DNA of 64,000 nt from Peptococcaceae bacterium. GTDB taxonomy: Bacteria; Bacillota; Peptococcia; Peptococcales; Peptococcaceae. The notes under the pieces were generated by a model that was not told the origin of the DNA, made no database searches, and worked only from the letters and a program-made list of their open reading frames with translations. Each line of letters begins with the position of its first letter. The stretch's first letter is position 1. The position numbers and the translations under genes are program-made. Positions 41,286 to 49,944 of this stretch are shown in pieces. Location: positions 1 to 64,000 of the forward strand of contig JAFQEO010000032.1 of the NCBI GenBank assembly GCA_017399005.1. Reading direction: 5' to 3'.

Positions 41286-43052
41286 TTATTTTTCACATTC
41301 CAGGTTGTATTTTTTACGTGGAGTGTAGTGTGTGTGCAGTAATTCATGAGATTTGTGACCCAGAGGTTCACCCAGGAAGTTTTCATAAACAGCTGTGATG
41401 AATGGGTTTTCATGAGATTTACGGATGGTCAGCTGTTCATCATCGGTGTACAGACCTTTTGCACGTAATGCACGGTAGTCTTCTGTCAGTTTTGTTCTGG
41501 TCAGAGAATCAACGATTGGAGTACCGCCGCCGCCTACGCAGCCGTTTGGACATGCCATGATTTCGATGAATGTGTAGTCAGCTTTACCAGCTTTCACATC
41601 TTCCATAATTTCTTTTGCACGAGCCAGTGTGTTTGCAACAGCAACTTTAACTGGTGTACCGTCTAAATCGATGGTAGCTTCTTTGATTTCGCCCATAGTA
41701 CCGCGAACATCTTCCAGTTCTAAGCGTGGCAGAGTTTTGCCGGTTACTACTTCGTATACGGTACGCAGAGCAGCTTCCATAACGCCACCGGTTGTACCGA
41801 AGATTGTAGCAGCACCTGTACCTAAGCCCATTGGTGCATCGCATTCTTCGTCTGGCAGGTTCACAAAGTCGATACCAGCCTGTTTAATCATGCGAGCGAT
41901 TTCACGAACAGTCAGAACAGCATCTACATCTCTGTAGCCGCTGTCGCACAGTTCTGGACGAGCTGCTTCATATTTTTTAGCAGTACATGGCATGATAGAT
42001 ACGCTGTAAATAGTAGCAGGATCAATGCCATCTGTCTGTGGGTAATAGGTTTTAACCATTGCACCGAACATCGCCTGTGGAGATTTCGCACTGGACAGGT
42101 GACCTAACTGTTCTGGATAGTGGTTTTCGCAGTATTTAACCCAGCCTGGGGAACAGGAGGTAATCATTGGCAGTGTGCCGCCGTTCTGCAGACGATCCAG
42201 CAGTTCGTTACCTTCTTCCATAATGGTTAAGTCAGCAGACCAGTTGGTATCGAATACTTTGTTGAAGCCCATTCTTCTCAGAGCTGCAACCAGTTTACCG
42301 GTGGAGATAGCGCCGTATGGCAGACCAAATTCTTCACTGATAGCTACACGAACAGCTGGGGAGAACTGTACAACAACATGTTTTTCTTCATTTGCCAGAG
42401 CATCCCATACTTTCTGGGTGTCGTCTTTTTCAGTTAATGCGCCAACTGGACATACATTGATACACTGACCGCACAGTGTGCAGTTAATGTCATCCAGTGC
42501 ATGACCGAATGCAGGACCAACTGTGCTGTTGAAGCCACGGCCGATGCCGCCCAGGATATTAACGCCCTGAATATTTTTACATACTGCTTCACAACGACGG
42601 CAGTATACACATTTGTTTGGATCGCGAACGATTGCTACGCTGCGGTCGTCAACAGGGAATGTGCTCTGTTCACCGGAGAAGCGGATTTTACGGATACCCA
42701 TCTGATGAGCCAGCTGCTGTAATTCACAGTTACCACTGCGTACGCAGTTCAGGCAGTCAGCAGGATGGTTGGATAACAGCAGTTCTACAACGCCTTTTCT
42801 AGCTTCGCGAACTTTTGCTGTGTTGGTCAGTACTTCCAGGCCTTCTCTTACTGGATATACGCAGGAAGGCTGCAGTGCTTTTGCACCTTTTACTTCAACC
42901 AGACATACACGGCATGCACCAATCTGGTTAACGTCTTTTAAATAACATAATGTTGGAATATTAATGCCAGCTTTCTGTGCTGCCTGCAGAATAGTGGAAC
43001 CCGCTTCAACCTGCACGGAAACGCCGTCGATAATAACATTTACCATTTCCAC
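41286..43052 (-). CDS. hndD: [FeFe] hydrogenase catalytic subunit (HydA/HndD type)
   Basis: Protein of 588 aa from GTG 43052 (GGGG 8 nt upstream; ATG 43046 is also possible). Order: N-terminal [2Fe-2S] domain (CYLKDVNQIGACRVC), His-ligated [4Fe-4S] (HPADCLNCVRSGNC), two [4Fe-4S] clusters (CVYCRRCEAVC, CTLCGQCINVCP), and the H-cluster domain with TSCSPGW, MPCTAKKYE and EIMACPNGCVGGGG. It evolves or takes up H2. Adjacent NuoF- and NuoE-like subunits show it couples to NAD(P)H, possibly by electron bifurcation with ferredoxin. TSCSPGW replaces the more common TSCCPxW, as in many trimeric enzymes. Confidence 0.95.
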   Translation of the reverse strand: MEMVNVIIDGVSVQVEAGSTILQAAQKAGINIPTLCYLKDVNQIGACRVCLVEVKGAKALQPSCVYPVREGLEVLTNTAKVREARKGVVELLLSNHPADCLNCVRSGNCELQQLAHQMGIRKIRFSGEQSTFPVDDRSVAIVRDPNKCVYCRRCEAVCKNIQGVNILGGIGRGFNSTVGPAFGHALDDINCTLCGQCINVCPVGALTEKDDTQKVWDALANEEKHVVVQFSPAVRVAISEEFGLPYGAISTGKLVAALRRMGFNKVFDTNWSADLTIMEEGNELLDRLQNGGTLPMITSCSPGWVKYCENHYPEQLGHLSSAKSPQAMFGAMVKTYYPQTDGIDPATIYSVSIMPCTAKKYEAARPELCDSGYRDVDAVLTVREIARMIKQAGIDFVNLPDEECDAPMGLGTGAATIFGTTGGVMEAALRTVYEVVTGKTLPRLELEDVRGTMGEIKEATIDLDGTPVKVAVANTLARAKEIMEDVKAGKADYTFIEIMACPNGCVGGGGTPIVDSLTRTKLTEDYRALRAKGLYTDDEQLTIRKSHENPFITAVYENFLGEPLGHKSHELLHTHYTPRKKYNLECEK

Positions 43053-43069
43053 AAAAATCACCCCTTCTA

Positions 43070-44956
43070 TTAGCCTCTGGAGATTGCGCCGAATCTACAT
43101 TTTTCAATACAGCTGCCACATTTGATACATTTCGAGGTATCAATAGTATGTGGTTCGCGAACGGTACCGGAGATTGCACCAACTGGACAGTTGCGTGCAC
43201 AAGCGGTACAACCTTTACATTTTTCAGGATCAATCTGGTACTGTAACAGGCTCTTACATACGCCAGCAGGACATTTTTTATCGATAATGTGAGCTTCGTA
43301 TTCTTCGCGGAAGAATTTCAGTGTAGCCAGAATTGGGTTTGGAGCGGTCTGACCCAGTGCACACAGTGCAGAGCTGCTGATTGTGCTAGCCAGTGTTTCC
43401 AGATTATCGATATCTTCCATGGTACCTTCACCACGGGTGATTTTATCTAAGATTTCCAGCATACGTTTGGTACCGATACGGCATGGTGGGCATTTACCGC
43501 AGGATTCATCCTGGGTGAATTCCAGGTAGAATTTTGCGATATCAACCATACAGGTTGTTTCGTCTAATACGATCAGACCACCGGAACCCATCATGGAACC
43601 AGCTGCTACTAAAGTATCGAAGTCGATTTCAGTATCCAGAGCGCTTGCTGGCAGACAGCCGCCGGAAGGACCACCGGTCTGCGCTGCTTTAAATGCTTTG
43701 CCGTCAGGAATACCGCCACCGATATCATAAATCATTTCTCTTAATGTTGTACCCATTGGTACTTCTACCAGACCGATATTGTTTACTTTACCAGCCATAG
43801 CGAATACTTTGGTACCTTTGGAACCAGCGGTACCGATGGAAGCGAATGCTTCGCCGCCTTTTGTAAAGATAACTGGAATGTTAGCCAGTGTTTCTACGTT
43901 GTTTACGAAGGTTGGAACACCCCATAACCCTTTTTCTGCAGGGAATGGTGGACGTGGACGAGGTTCGCCGCGTTTCCCTTCTACAGATGTCAGCAGAGCG
44001 GTTTCTTCACCACATACGAATGCGCCGGCACCTAAACGGATATCGATATCAAAGTTGAAACCGGTACCCATAATATTTTCGCCTAACAGACCAACTTCAC
44101 GAGCCTGTGCAATCGCAACTTCCAGACGATGTACCGCGATTGGATATTCGGCACGTACATAGATGAAACCATGGGTTGCGCCGATTGCGTAACCACCGAT
44201 TGCCATAGCTTCCAGAATGCTGTGTGGGTCACCTTCCAGTACGGAACGGTCCATAAATGCACCTGGGTCACCTTCGTCGGCATTTACTACTACATATTTT
44301 TCAGCAGACTGATAACCAGCTGCGAATTTCCATTTCTTCCCGGTTGGGAAACCTGCACCACCACGACCACGGATGCCGGATTTTTCAACTTCTGCGATTA
44401 CTTCAGCAGGAGTCATTTCAGTTAATGCTTTCCCTAAGCCCTGGTATGCATCATGAGCGATTGCTTCGCCGATATTTTCAGGGTCGATGGTACCGCAGTT
44501 ACGCAGAGCAACACGTTTCTGTTTCTGGAAGAATGGGATGTGGCTCATATCAGGCGCTTTTTTGTTCTGGCCAGGAATGTCATACAGCAGACGTTCTACC
44601 AGCTGACCGCCTTTTAAGTGAGTTTCTACGATTTCAGCAACATCTTCTACTTTTACATGATGGTAGAAAGTACCTTCCGGATATACTACCATGATTGGGC
44701 CTAAGCTACAGAACCCGAAGCAGCCTGTCTGTACTACATCGATTTCTTTATCCAGACCAGCTTCTGCCAGCTGTTTAATCAGAGCTTCTTTTACCAGCAT
44801 ACTGTTGGAGGAGCTGCAACCTGTACCAGCGCAGATCATTACATGATGTCTTGCCAGATTCGCAGAACCTGGAGCCTGACCATCACGAACAGCGATTTTC
44901 GCACGTTCCGCTGCCTGTAAAGCTTTTAATTCTTCAAAACTTTTAATTTTATTCAT
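43070..44956 (-). CDS. hndC: NAD(P)H-binding hydrogenase subunit (HydB/HndC, NuoF-like)
   Basis: Protein of 628 aa from ATG 44956 (AGGAGG upstream). An N-terminal thioredoxin-like [2Fe-2S] domain (CAGTGCSSSNS ... CFGFCSLGP) is followed by the FMN- and NAD-binding NuoF core (GRGGAGFPTGKKWKF, GSGGLIVLD) and the [4Fe-4S] site ESCGKCPPCRIGTKR. Two C-terminal [4Fe-4S] ferredoxin motifs are present (CKGCTACARNCP, CIKCGSCIEKC). It passes electrons between NAD(P)H and HydA. It sits 17 bp upstream of hndD. Confidence 0.95.
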   Translation of the reverse strand: MNKIKSFEELKALQAAERAKIAVRDGQAPGSANLARHHVMICAGTGCSSSNSMLVKEALIKQLAEAGLDKEIDVVQTGCFGFCSLGPIMVVYPEGTFYHHVKVEDVAEIVETHLKGGQLVERLLYDIPGQNKKAPDMSHIPFFQKQKRVALRNCGTIDPENIGEAIAHDAYQGLGKALTEMTPAEVIAEVEKSGIRGRGGAGFPTGKKWKFAAGYQSAEKYVVVNADEGDPGAFMDRSVLEGDPHSILEAMAIGGYAIGATHGFIYVRAEYPIAVHRLEVAIAQAREVGLLGENIMGTGFNFDIDIRLGAGAFVCGEETALLTSVEGKRGEPRPRPPFPAEKGLWGVPTFVNNVETLANIPVIFTKGGEAFASIGTAGSKGTKVFAMAGKVNNIGLVEVPMGTTLREMIYDIGGGIPDGKAFKAAQTGGPSGGCLPASALDTEIDFDTLVAAGSMMGSGGLIVLDETTCMVDIAKFYLEFTQDESCGKCPPCRIGTKRMLEILDKITRGEGTMEDIDNLETLASTISSSALCALGQTAPNPILATLKFFREEYEAHIIDKKCPAGVCKSLLQYQIDPEKCKGCTACARNCPVGAISGTVREPHTIDTSKCIKCGSCIEKCRFGAISRG

Positions 44957-44972
44957 TACTCCACACCTCCTG

Positions 44973-45470
44973 TTAAATCTGTTCAGCAGCTTTGATTTCA
45001 GCAATCAGAGCTGGAATATCTTCTGGTACTAAATGACCATGAACTTTGTCGTTGATTGTAATAACCGGAGCCAGACCGCAGGCACCTACGCAACGGCAGC
45101 ATTCAATGCTGAACATACCGTCTTCTGTAGTTTCGCCAACACCAATGCCCAGTTCTTCCTGCAGTTTTTCTAACAGCTTGCCGGAACCTTTTACGTAACA
45201 TGCTGTCCCCAGACATACATTGAATGTATATTTCCCTTTTTTGTTCATTGTGAATAATGCGTAGAATGTTACTACACCATAAATTTCACTTAAAGGAATA
45301 TCCATTTTTTCTGCAATGTAAGCCTGAACTTCTTCTGGTAAGTAACCGAAGATGCCCTGAGCTTTGTGCAGTACGCTGATTAAGCTGCCTCTTTGGTCTT
45401 TGTGCTGCTCAATCACATTGTCCAGCTGTGCAAATAATGCTTCATTGTGTCCGCCACATGTACAAGCCAT
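44973..45470 (-). CDS. hndA: Hydrogenase [2Fe-2S] subunit (HydC/HndA, NuoE-like)
   Basis: Protein of 165 aa. Thioredoxin-like [2Fe-2S] ferredoxin with ligands CLGTACYVKG and CCRCVGACGLAP. The N-terminal helical region GYLPEEVQAYIAEKMDIP is standard for the family. It forms the first subunit of the trimeric NAD(P)H-linked hydrogenase. First gene of the operon, GGGAGG before the ATG. Confidence 0.95.
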   Translation of the reverse strand: MACTCGGHNEALFAQLDNVIEQHKDQRGSLISVLHKAQGIFGYLPEEVQAYIAEKMDIPLSEIYGVVTFYALFTMNKKGKYTFNVCLGTACYVKGSGKLLEKLQEELGIGVGETTEDGMFSIECCRCVGACGLAPVITINDKVHGHLVPEDIPALIAEIKAAEQI

Positions 45471-46069
45471 ATTTTTGTCCTCCCTTGATAATTAATTTAA
45501 AATCTCATTAACGACAATCTACTCGATTATCGATAAACCCTATATTCTTATTAAAGCGCATTTTTACGCAAAAAGAAAGCATTTTATAGACTATTTATAA
45601 TAAATGTTATCAATGATAGTTTTCAAAATTTTCGTACATTTTTTCACGAAACTTGGTTTTTCCCTTAACATTGCGTTCTTAAGCCGTCCGCACTTCATCG
45701 ACACTCATCCGTCACAGAAATACATTTTTAAATATGCTGCATAATTCACAAGTCTTTGATTATCTTTTATTAGTTTAAGCTATTTAAAATATCATTTAAT
45801 AATTCAAATATGTAATTGTTATTTCTGTTTTACGCCCAGTCGGAATGTTACAGAATGTACAAAAATTAACCTGCATTCTCAAAATATTCGAATATTTCAA
45901 AAGATAATTGGAGAAACACGAAAAAATAATTCAGCCAGTCAGAAAAGCATGAAAAAAGAGGAAGAGGAATCAATGCGTATCAAAAAAATTTATTGCACAT
46001 ACATTTTTTGTAAATCACATATGTAAATTTGATTGGCTCATATATTCCCTATCAGATTACTCACGGAAA
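45471..46069. other. Long intergenic region upstream of the hydrogenase operon
   Basis: About 600 bp, strongly AT-rich, between divergent genes. A 17-codon frame at 45973-46026 has a weak AGAGG site and is probably chance. I see no recognised riboswitch and no clear redox-repressor (Rex) palindrome. It presumably holds the hydrogenase promoter. Confidence 0.5.
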
Positions 46070-46098
46070 TTGACAATCATTTTTTTCTGTGGCATAGT
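46070..46098 (+). promoter_or_regulatory. Promoter of the rhodanese gene
   Basis: TTGACA (46070-46075), 17-bp spacer, CATAGT (46093-46098). Confidence 0.55.
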
Positions 46099-46145
46099 AC
46101 AAGGTAGCAAAACAACACAACAATACGAAATGGAGTTGGACTATT

Positions 46146-46571
46146 ATGGATATGAGTCACTGGCTGTATATTCTTCCTGTTGCCATCGTGTTATTTTTCG
46201 TCATTGGCTGGATGGAACAGCAGCCTTTAAAAACAAAAGAAAAGCAAAAAGACGGCAAAGTGGTTTATCGTTCCCTTTCGCCGGAAGACGGCTGGGCATT
46301 CCTGCATGACTCCCGCAGTGTCACACTGGCTGATGTGCGCACAGCCGATGAATTTGCAGAATCGCATCTGCCGGGCAGTGTTAATCTGCCAATCGCAGAG
46401 CTGAACCCGTCCAGCAGCAGCAAACTGGGGAAACGCAATAAAACCATTCTTGTTTACTGCCAGAGCGGCACACGAAGCAAACAGGCCACAAAAGCACTTT
46501 ATGCCTACGGCTTTACCGATGTATACGATATCGGCGGCATGGCTGTTTTTTATAAGCACAAACCAGAATAA
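46146..46571 (+). CDS. Membrane-anchored rhodanese-like protein
   Basis: Protein of 141 aa. One N-terminal membrane helix (residues 6-23, WLYILPVAIVLFFVIGW), then a single rhodanese domain with LADVRTADEFAESHLPGSVNLP and the active-site loop VYCQSGTRS carrying the catalytic Cys. It may transfer sulfane sulfur near the membrane. GGAG lies upstream of ATG. Followed at once by a parS site. Confidence 0.9.
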   Translation: MDMSHWLYILPVAIVLFFVIGWMEQQPLKTKEKQKDGKVVYRSLSPEDGWAFLHDSRSVTLADVRTADEFAESHLPGSVNLPIAELNPSSSSKLGKRNKTILVYCQSGTRSKQATKALYAYGFTDVYDIGGMAVFYKHKPE

Positions 46572-46587
46572 TCTGCCCCGGTAAAAA

Positions 46588-46603
46588 TGTTTCACGTGAA
46601 ACA
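46588..46603. promoter_or_regulatory. parS: parS site 3
   Basis: Perfect TGTTTCACGTGAAACA, 17 bp after the rhodanese stop codon and 44 bp before a DnaA-box cluster. Confidence 0.93.
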
Positions 46604-46646
46604 TTTCTAATCTGTAAGCGAATGATACCTGTGTATGATACTGTGA

Positions 46647-46731
46647 TTATCCACCGGATTCACAATGTCATACACAGTTTTTTTGTGATATCCATAGGTT
46701 ATCCACAAAATTATCCACAGGCAGTGGATAA
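46647..46731. promoter_or_regulatory. DnaA-box cluster
   Basis: TTATCCACA occurs at 46699 and 46711 (both perfect), TTATCCACC at 46647, and AGTGGATAA (inverted, one mismatch) at 46723. AT-rich DNA follows to 46910, with no gene. It could be an origin-like or DnaA-titrating region or a DnaA-regulated promoter for degV. Confidence 0.65.
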
Positions 46732-46942
46732 TTTGTAGAAGTGCAAATCCTTTTCGCAAATTTCATATCTATCTCATCTGGTTTTTGTTATTAGATATTT
46801 TTTTGATTTAGTTACAAAATCGCAAATCCGGTTGCATTTTGTTGCATGCAGAAAATAAATTCGATATCATTATCTTTATCATTGATTTATATTGCAAGAT
46901 ATCTGATATCCGTTTTTCAACGGAACTACCGGAGGTTTTAAT

Positions 46943-47779
46943 TTGATTCGTATTATCACGGACAGCAGCTGTGATTTTGATTTAGAACAGACTGCAAACA
47001 TGAATGTGGATGTTCTTCCCATTCATATTTATTTTGGTGAAACAGAATATTTAGACCGGCAGACACTCTCTGTCGCAGAATTTTATGAAAAACTGGAAAC
47101 CGTAGAAAAACTGCCGACGACTGCACAGGTAACACCGTACCAGTTTGTACAGACCTTTCAGCCTTATGTAGAAGCCGGTGACGAAATTGTCGGTATTTTT
47201 CTTTCCAGTAAACTCAGCGGCACATATCAGTCGGCACAGATTGCTGCACAATCGCTGAACACGAATCATATTTATCTGGTGGACAGTCTCAATGCGGCAC
47301 TTGGGCAGCATCTGCTGGTGCAGATTGCGGTTCAGCTTCGCGAACAGGGCTTATCAGCAAAAGAAATTGCGGAGCGTTTGACAGAACTGACGAAAAAAGT
47401 GCGTCTGGTTGCCTGTGTAAAAACTATGAAATATCTGGTAATGGGCGGTCGTGTTTCCCCGGCTCTGGGAAAAATCGGCGGTATTCTCGGTATCAATCCA
47501 CTGATTGAAGTAATAGACGGCAATGTGGAATCGGTTGGCAAAGTGCGCGGATATAAAGCAGCACATCGCTGGATGCTGCAGTATATGGAAAAACATCCGG
47601 CTAATCATCAATATCCGGTGGTATTCTCACACTCCATGAATACCGAGGGGCGGGATGAAATGATTCAGGCGCTGTCCAGTGCATTTGAAGAAAAAAATTA
47701 TCTGTACTGTGATTTAGGCAGCACAGTAGGCACACACATCGGGCCTGGCGCAATCGGCTTTGCTTATATTGAACAGTAG
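46943..47779 (+). CDS. DegV-family fatty-acid-binding protein
   Basis: Protein of 278 aa with TTG start (GGAGGT 6-7 nt upstream). It begins IRIITDSSCDFD and includes PTTAQVTPYQFVQTF, SSKLSGTYQSAQIAA, VDSLNAALGQHLLV and GGRVSPALGKIGGILGINPLIE, the full DegV pattern. DegV proteins (FakB type) bind fatty acids and present them to FakA for phosphorylation; no fakA is in this window. Ends at a strong terminator. Confidence 0.93.
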   Translation: MIRIITDSSCDFDLEQTANMNVDVLPIHIYFGETEYLDRQTLSVAEFYEKLETVEKLPTTAQVTPYQFVQTFQPYVEAGDEIVGIFLSSKLSGTYQSAQIAAQSLNTNHIYLVDSLNAALGQHLLVQIAVQLREQGLSAKEIAERLTELTKKVRLVACVKTMKYLVMGGRVSPALGKIGGILGINPLIEVIDGNVESVGKVRGYKAAHRWMLQYMEKHPANHQYPVVFSHSMNTEGRDEMIQALSSAFEEKNYLYCDLGSTVGTHIGPGAIGFAYIEQ

Positions 47780-47796
47780 CATACACATAAAAATTT

Positions 47797-47832
47797 ACGG
47801 ATGGCAGAATTTCTGTCATCCGTTTTGTTTTG
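47797..47832 (+). terminator. Terminator of the DegV gene
   Basis: ACGGATGGCAGAA and TTCTGTCATCCGT pair (one G-T), followed by TTTGTTTT. Confidence 0.85.
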
Positions 47833-48077
47833 CTATTTTGAGTGGCTTTGCTCCCTGTTCCTTTGCAGCCATCAAAAAATATTTGTATCTATACAAAAAA
47901 TCATGAACTTTTTTCTGTTACAAATTCCCTTTCAAATAATGCTACAATAAAATGATACTGCAATAAAAATGAGATTCTCTCAAATTATAAATGGTTTCCC
48001 GTTTTGAATTTTATTATAATTCCATATTGCAAAATTATTTTACAGATATTTTATAAATATAAAAGGAGATGTTGTTT

Positions 48078-49472
48078 TTGGATGCAAAGAAAACAAATCT
48101 GATTTTACTGACACTGGGACTTGGTACCTTAATCGGTTCTCTGAATACCATGATGTTTAACGTGGCACTGCCAACCATGGTAACTTATTTCGATGCACCG
48201 TTATCGACTGTTCAGTGGCTCACATCCGGTTATATGCTGGCCGCTGGTGTTGTTATCCCGGCTGCCGGATTTTTAGGAGATCGGTTTGGCTATAAACGGA
48301 TTTTCACTGCCATCCTGTTCTGCATATTAGCGCTTTCCATTGCCGGCGCTTTCGCATGGTGTATTGAAGTGCTGATTATAATCCGTTTGCTGTTTGGTTT
48401 TACTGGCGGTTTGCTTTCTCCGCTGGCACTGGCTATGTTTTACCGGATTCTTCCGGTCAGTCAGCAGACGAAAGCAGCCAGCATCTGGGGCATGGCCACC
48501 ATGTTCGGCGCTATTCTGCCAACGGTTCTCACCGGGCTGATTCTCAGTATTGCCGACTGGCGCTTTTTATTACTGTTCAATGTGCCATTTGCACTCCTCG
48601 CTGCTGTGCTGAGTATTTCTGTTTTACCGAAAGATTCTATACAGATGCAGACAAAACTGGACTTTACCGGCATATTTTTAACATCTGTTGGTAGCTTTAT
48701 CCTTCTGTTCACATTCAGTAACCTGTCCAGCTGGGGCTTCTCTTTAAAACTGTTAATCGGTTTTATTTCAGGTCTTGCTTTTCTGTTGATTTATATTGTA
48801 CGCAGCCGTAATCGCTCTGATGTGGTACTGAATCTGAACGTATTCAAGTATCGCCGTTACCCTGCAGCTTTCCTGGTAAGCGGTATCAATATCATTGCAC
48901 TTTGCACCATAGCTTTTTTAATGCCGCTGCTGCTGCAGAACGGGCTGGGTATTTCTCCACTGGCAACCGGGATTGTGATGCTGCCGTGTTCCATCGTGTC
49001 GATGCTGATGATGCCGGTGGGCAGTTATCTATATAATAAAACCGGTGAAAAACTGCTGACCGCCATTGCAATTCTGATTATTGTCGCAGGTTCTATCCCA
49101 TTCCTTACTGTGACCCCGTCTACATCTATTCTGTTAGTTGTAGTGATACAGATTGTTCGCGGCTGCGGTATGGGTCTGTTTAACCTCATTGCAACCAACA
49201 GTCAGATGTCTGCAATTCCGCCGGAATTATCCGGCCATGCATCTTCTTTAACCAACTGGTTTCAGCAGATGCTGAATGCACTGATGGTTGGGGTGGCAAG
49301 TAATATTGTGGATTTACGCATTACAGCTATGGGTGCCAATACGCCAGAAACCATTGCACTGGCCTATACAACCACCACCAATATGGTTATGGCTGTTTCC
49401 TGCATCTTACTGCTGCTGGTTATTCCAATTGCCATGAAATTCTTCCGCAGCAAAAAAGAACTGCGCGGATAA
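48078..49472 (+). CDS. DHA2-family MFS efflux transporter (EmrB/QacA type)
   Basis: Protein of 464 aa from TTG 48078. AAGGAG at 48063 directly abuts an ATG at 48069, so that ATG is too close and the TTG 9 nt further fits better. About 14 membrane helices. LNTMMFNVALPTMVTYF (motif D1), GFLGDRFGYKRIF (motif A) and an antiport motif C-like GAILPTVLTG are visible. Probably a proton-driven multidrug exporter. Followed by the R2 element. Confidence 0.9.
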   Translation: MDAKKTNLILLTLGLGTLIGSLNTMMFNVALPTMVTYFDAPLSTVQWLTSGYMLAAGVVIPAAGFLGDRFGYKRIFTAILFCILALSIAGAFAWCIEVLIIIRLLFGFTGGLLSPLALAMFYRILPVSQQTKAASIWGMATMFGAILPTVLTGLILSIADWRFLLLFNVPFALLAAVLSISVLPKDSIQMQTKLDFTGIFLTSVGSFILLFTFSNLSSWGFSLKLLIGFISGLAFLLIYIVRSRNRSDVVLNLNVFKYRRYPAAFLVSGINIIALCTIAFLMPLLLQNGLGISPLATGIVMLPCSIVSMLMMPVGSYLYNKTGEKLLTAIAILIIVAGSIPFLTVTPSTSILLVVVIQIVRGCGMGLFNLIATNSQMSAIPPELSGHASSLTNWFQQMLNALMVGVASNIVDLRITAMGANTPETIALAYTTTTNMVMAVSCILLLLVIPIAMKFFRSKKELRG

Positions 49473-49587
49473 TCAGAACCCGAACCGCATTTCCCGGGAA
49501 ATACTCTACAAAAAATTATGTAATATTTACCGGGAAATAAACTTCCTGAAATACAAAAAAACCGGAACAAAATATGATTTAAAAATA

Positions 49588-49740
49588 AAAACGCAGAGTA
49601 TCATTTCCCTGATCCCTCCGCACATGTACACTAGCTTTTCTCTGTCCAGCGTTATCGAACATAAATGTTCGCCACGCTCCTAGACAGAGAAAACCGTGTT
49701 CATCTGCAGTCGGAATTTTGGGAAATATACTCTGCGTTTT
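49588..49740. ncRNA. Structured element R2 (paralogue of 37619-37827)
   Basis: Outer stem AAAACGCAGAGTAT / ATACTCTGCGTTTT (14 bp), inner stem TTTTCTCTGTC / GACAGAGAAAA, then AGCGT / ACGCT and tip GAACAT-AA-ATGTTC. Bubble sequences CCCTCC, TGTACACTA and CGTGTTC, AGTCGGAATT are conserved with R1, while stem bases differ in a compensatory way. It also lies at a convergent gene end. Confidence 0.55.
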
Positions 49741-49813
49741 CGATTTCAATTATAGCTTTGTCTCAGTCCCTTTTTTGCTTCTCTGTGGTAGGAACTAATC
49801 AGAATCTGTACAA

Positions 49814-49944
49814 ACTACGGACGCCGGAAAATTTTCGCAGTACAAGGCGGCTTTTGATTTTTCGAGCGACGCGTACTACAAGGTACGCAAGGCGAGAAAA
49901 ATCAAAAACAACGCAGTAATGCGGAAATTTAACAAGTCCGTGGT
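49814..49944. repeat. Long palindromic element at the 3' end of the HD-DUF429 gene
   Basis: Outer arms ACTACGGAC / GTCCGTGGT, then GGAAAATTTTCGCA / TGCGGAAATTT, and inner TTTTGATTTTTCG / CGAGAAAAATCAAAA around GCGTAC / GTACGC. The right outer arm overlaps the last codons of the minus-strand gene. It looks like an ERIC- or MITE-type repeat. Confidence 0.6.

Noticed and set aside
45471-46145. Rex (redox) operator upstream of the hydrogenase operon
   Set aside because: No TTGTTAA-type inverted repeat of acceptable quality found by eye.
46647-46910. Bona fide chromosomal oriC
   Set aside because: Only four boxes, no dnaA/dnaN nearby and no skew available from one window; reported as a DnaA-box cluster only.
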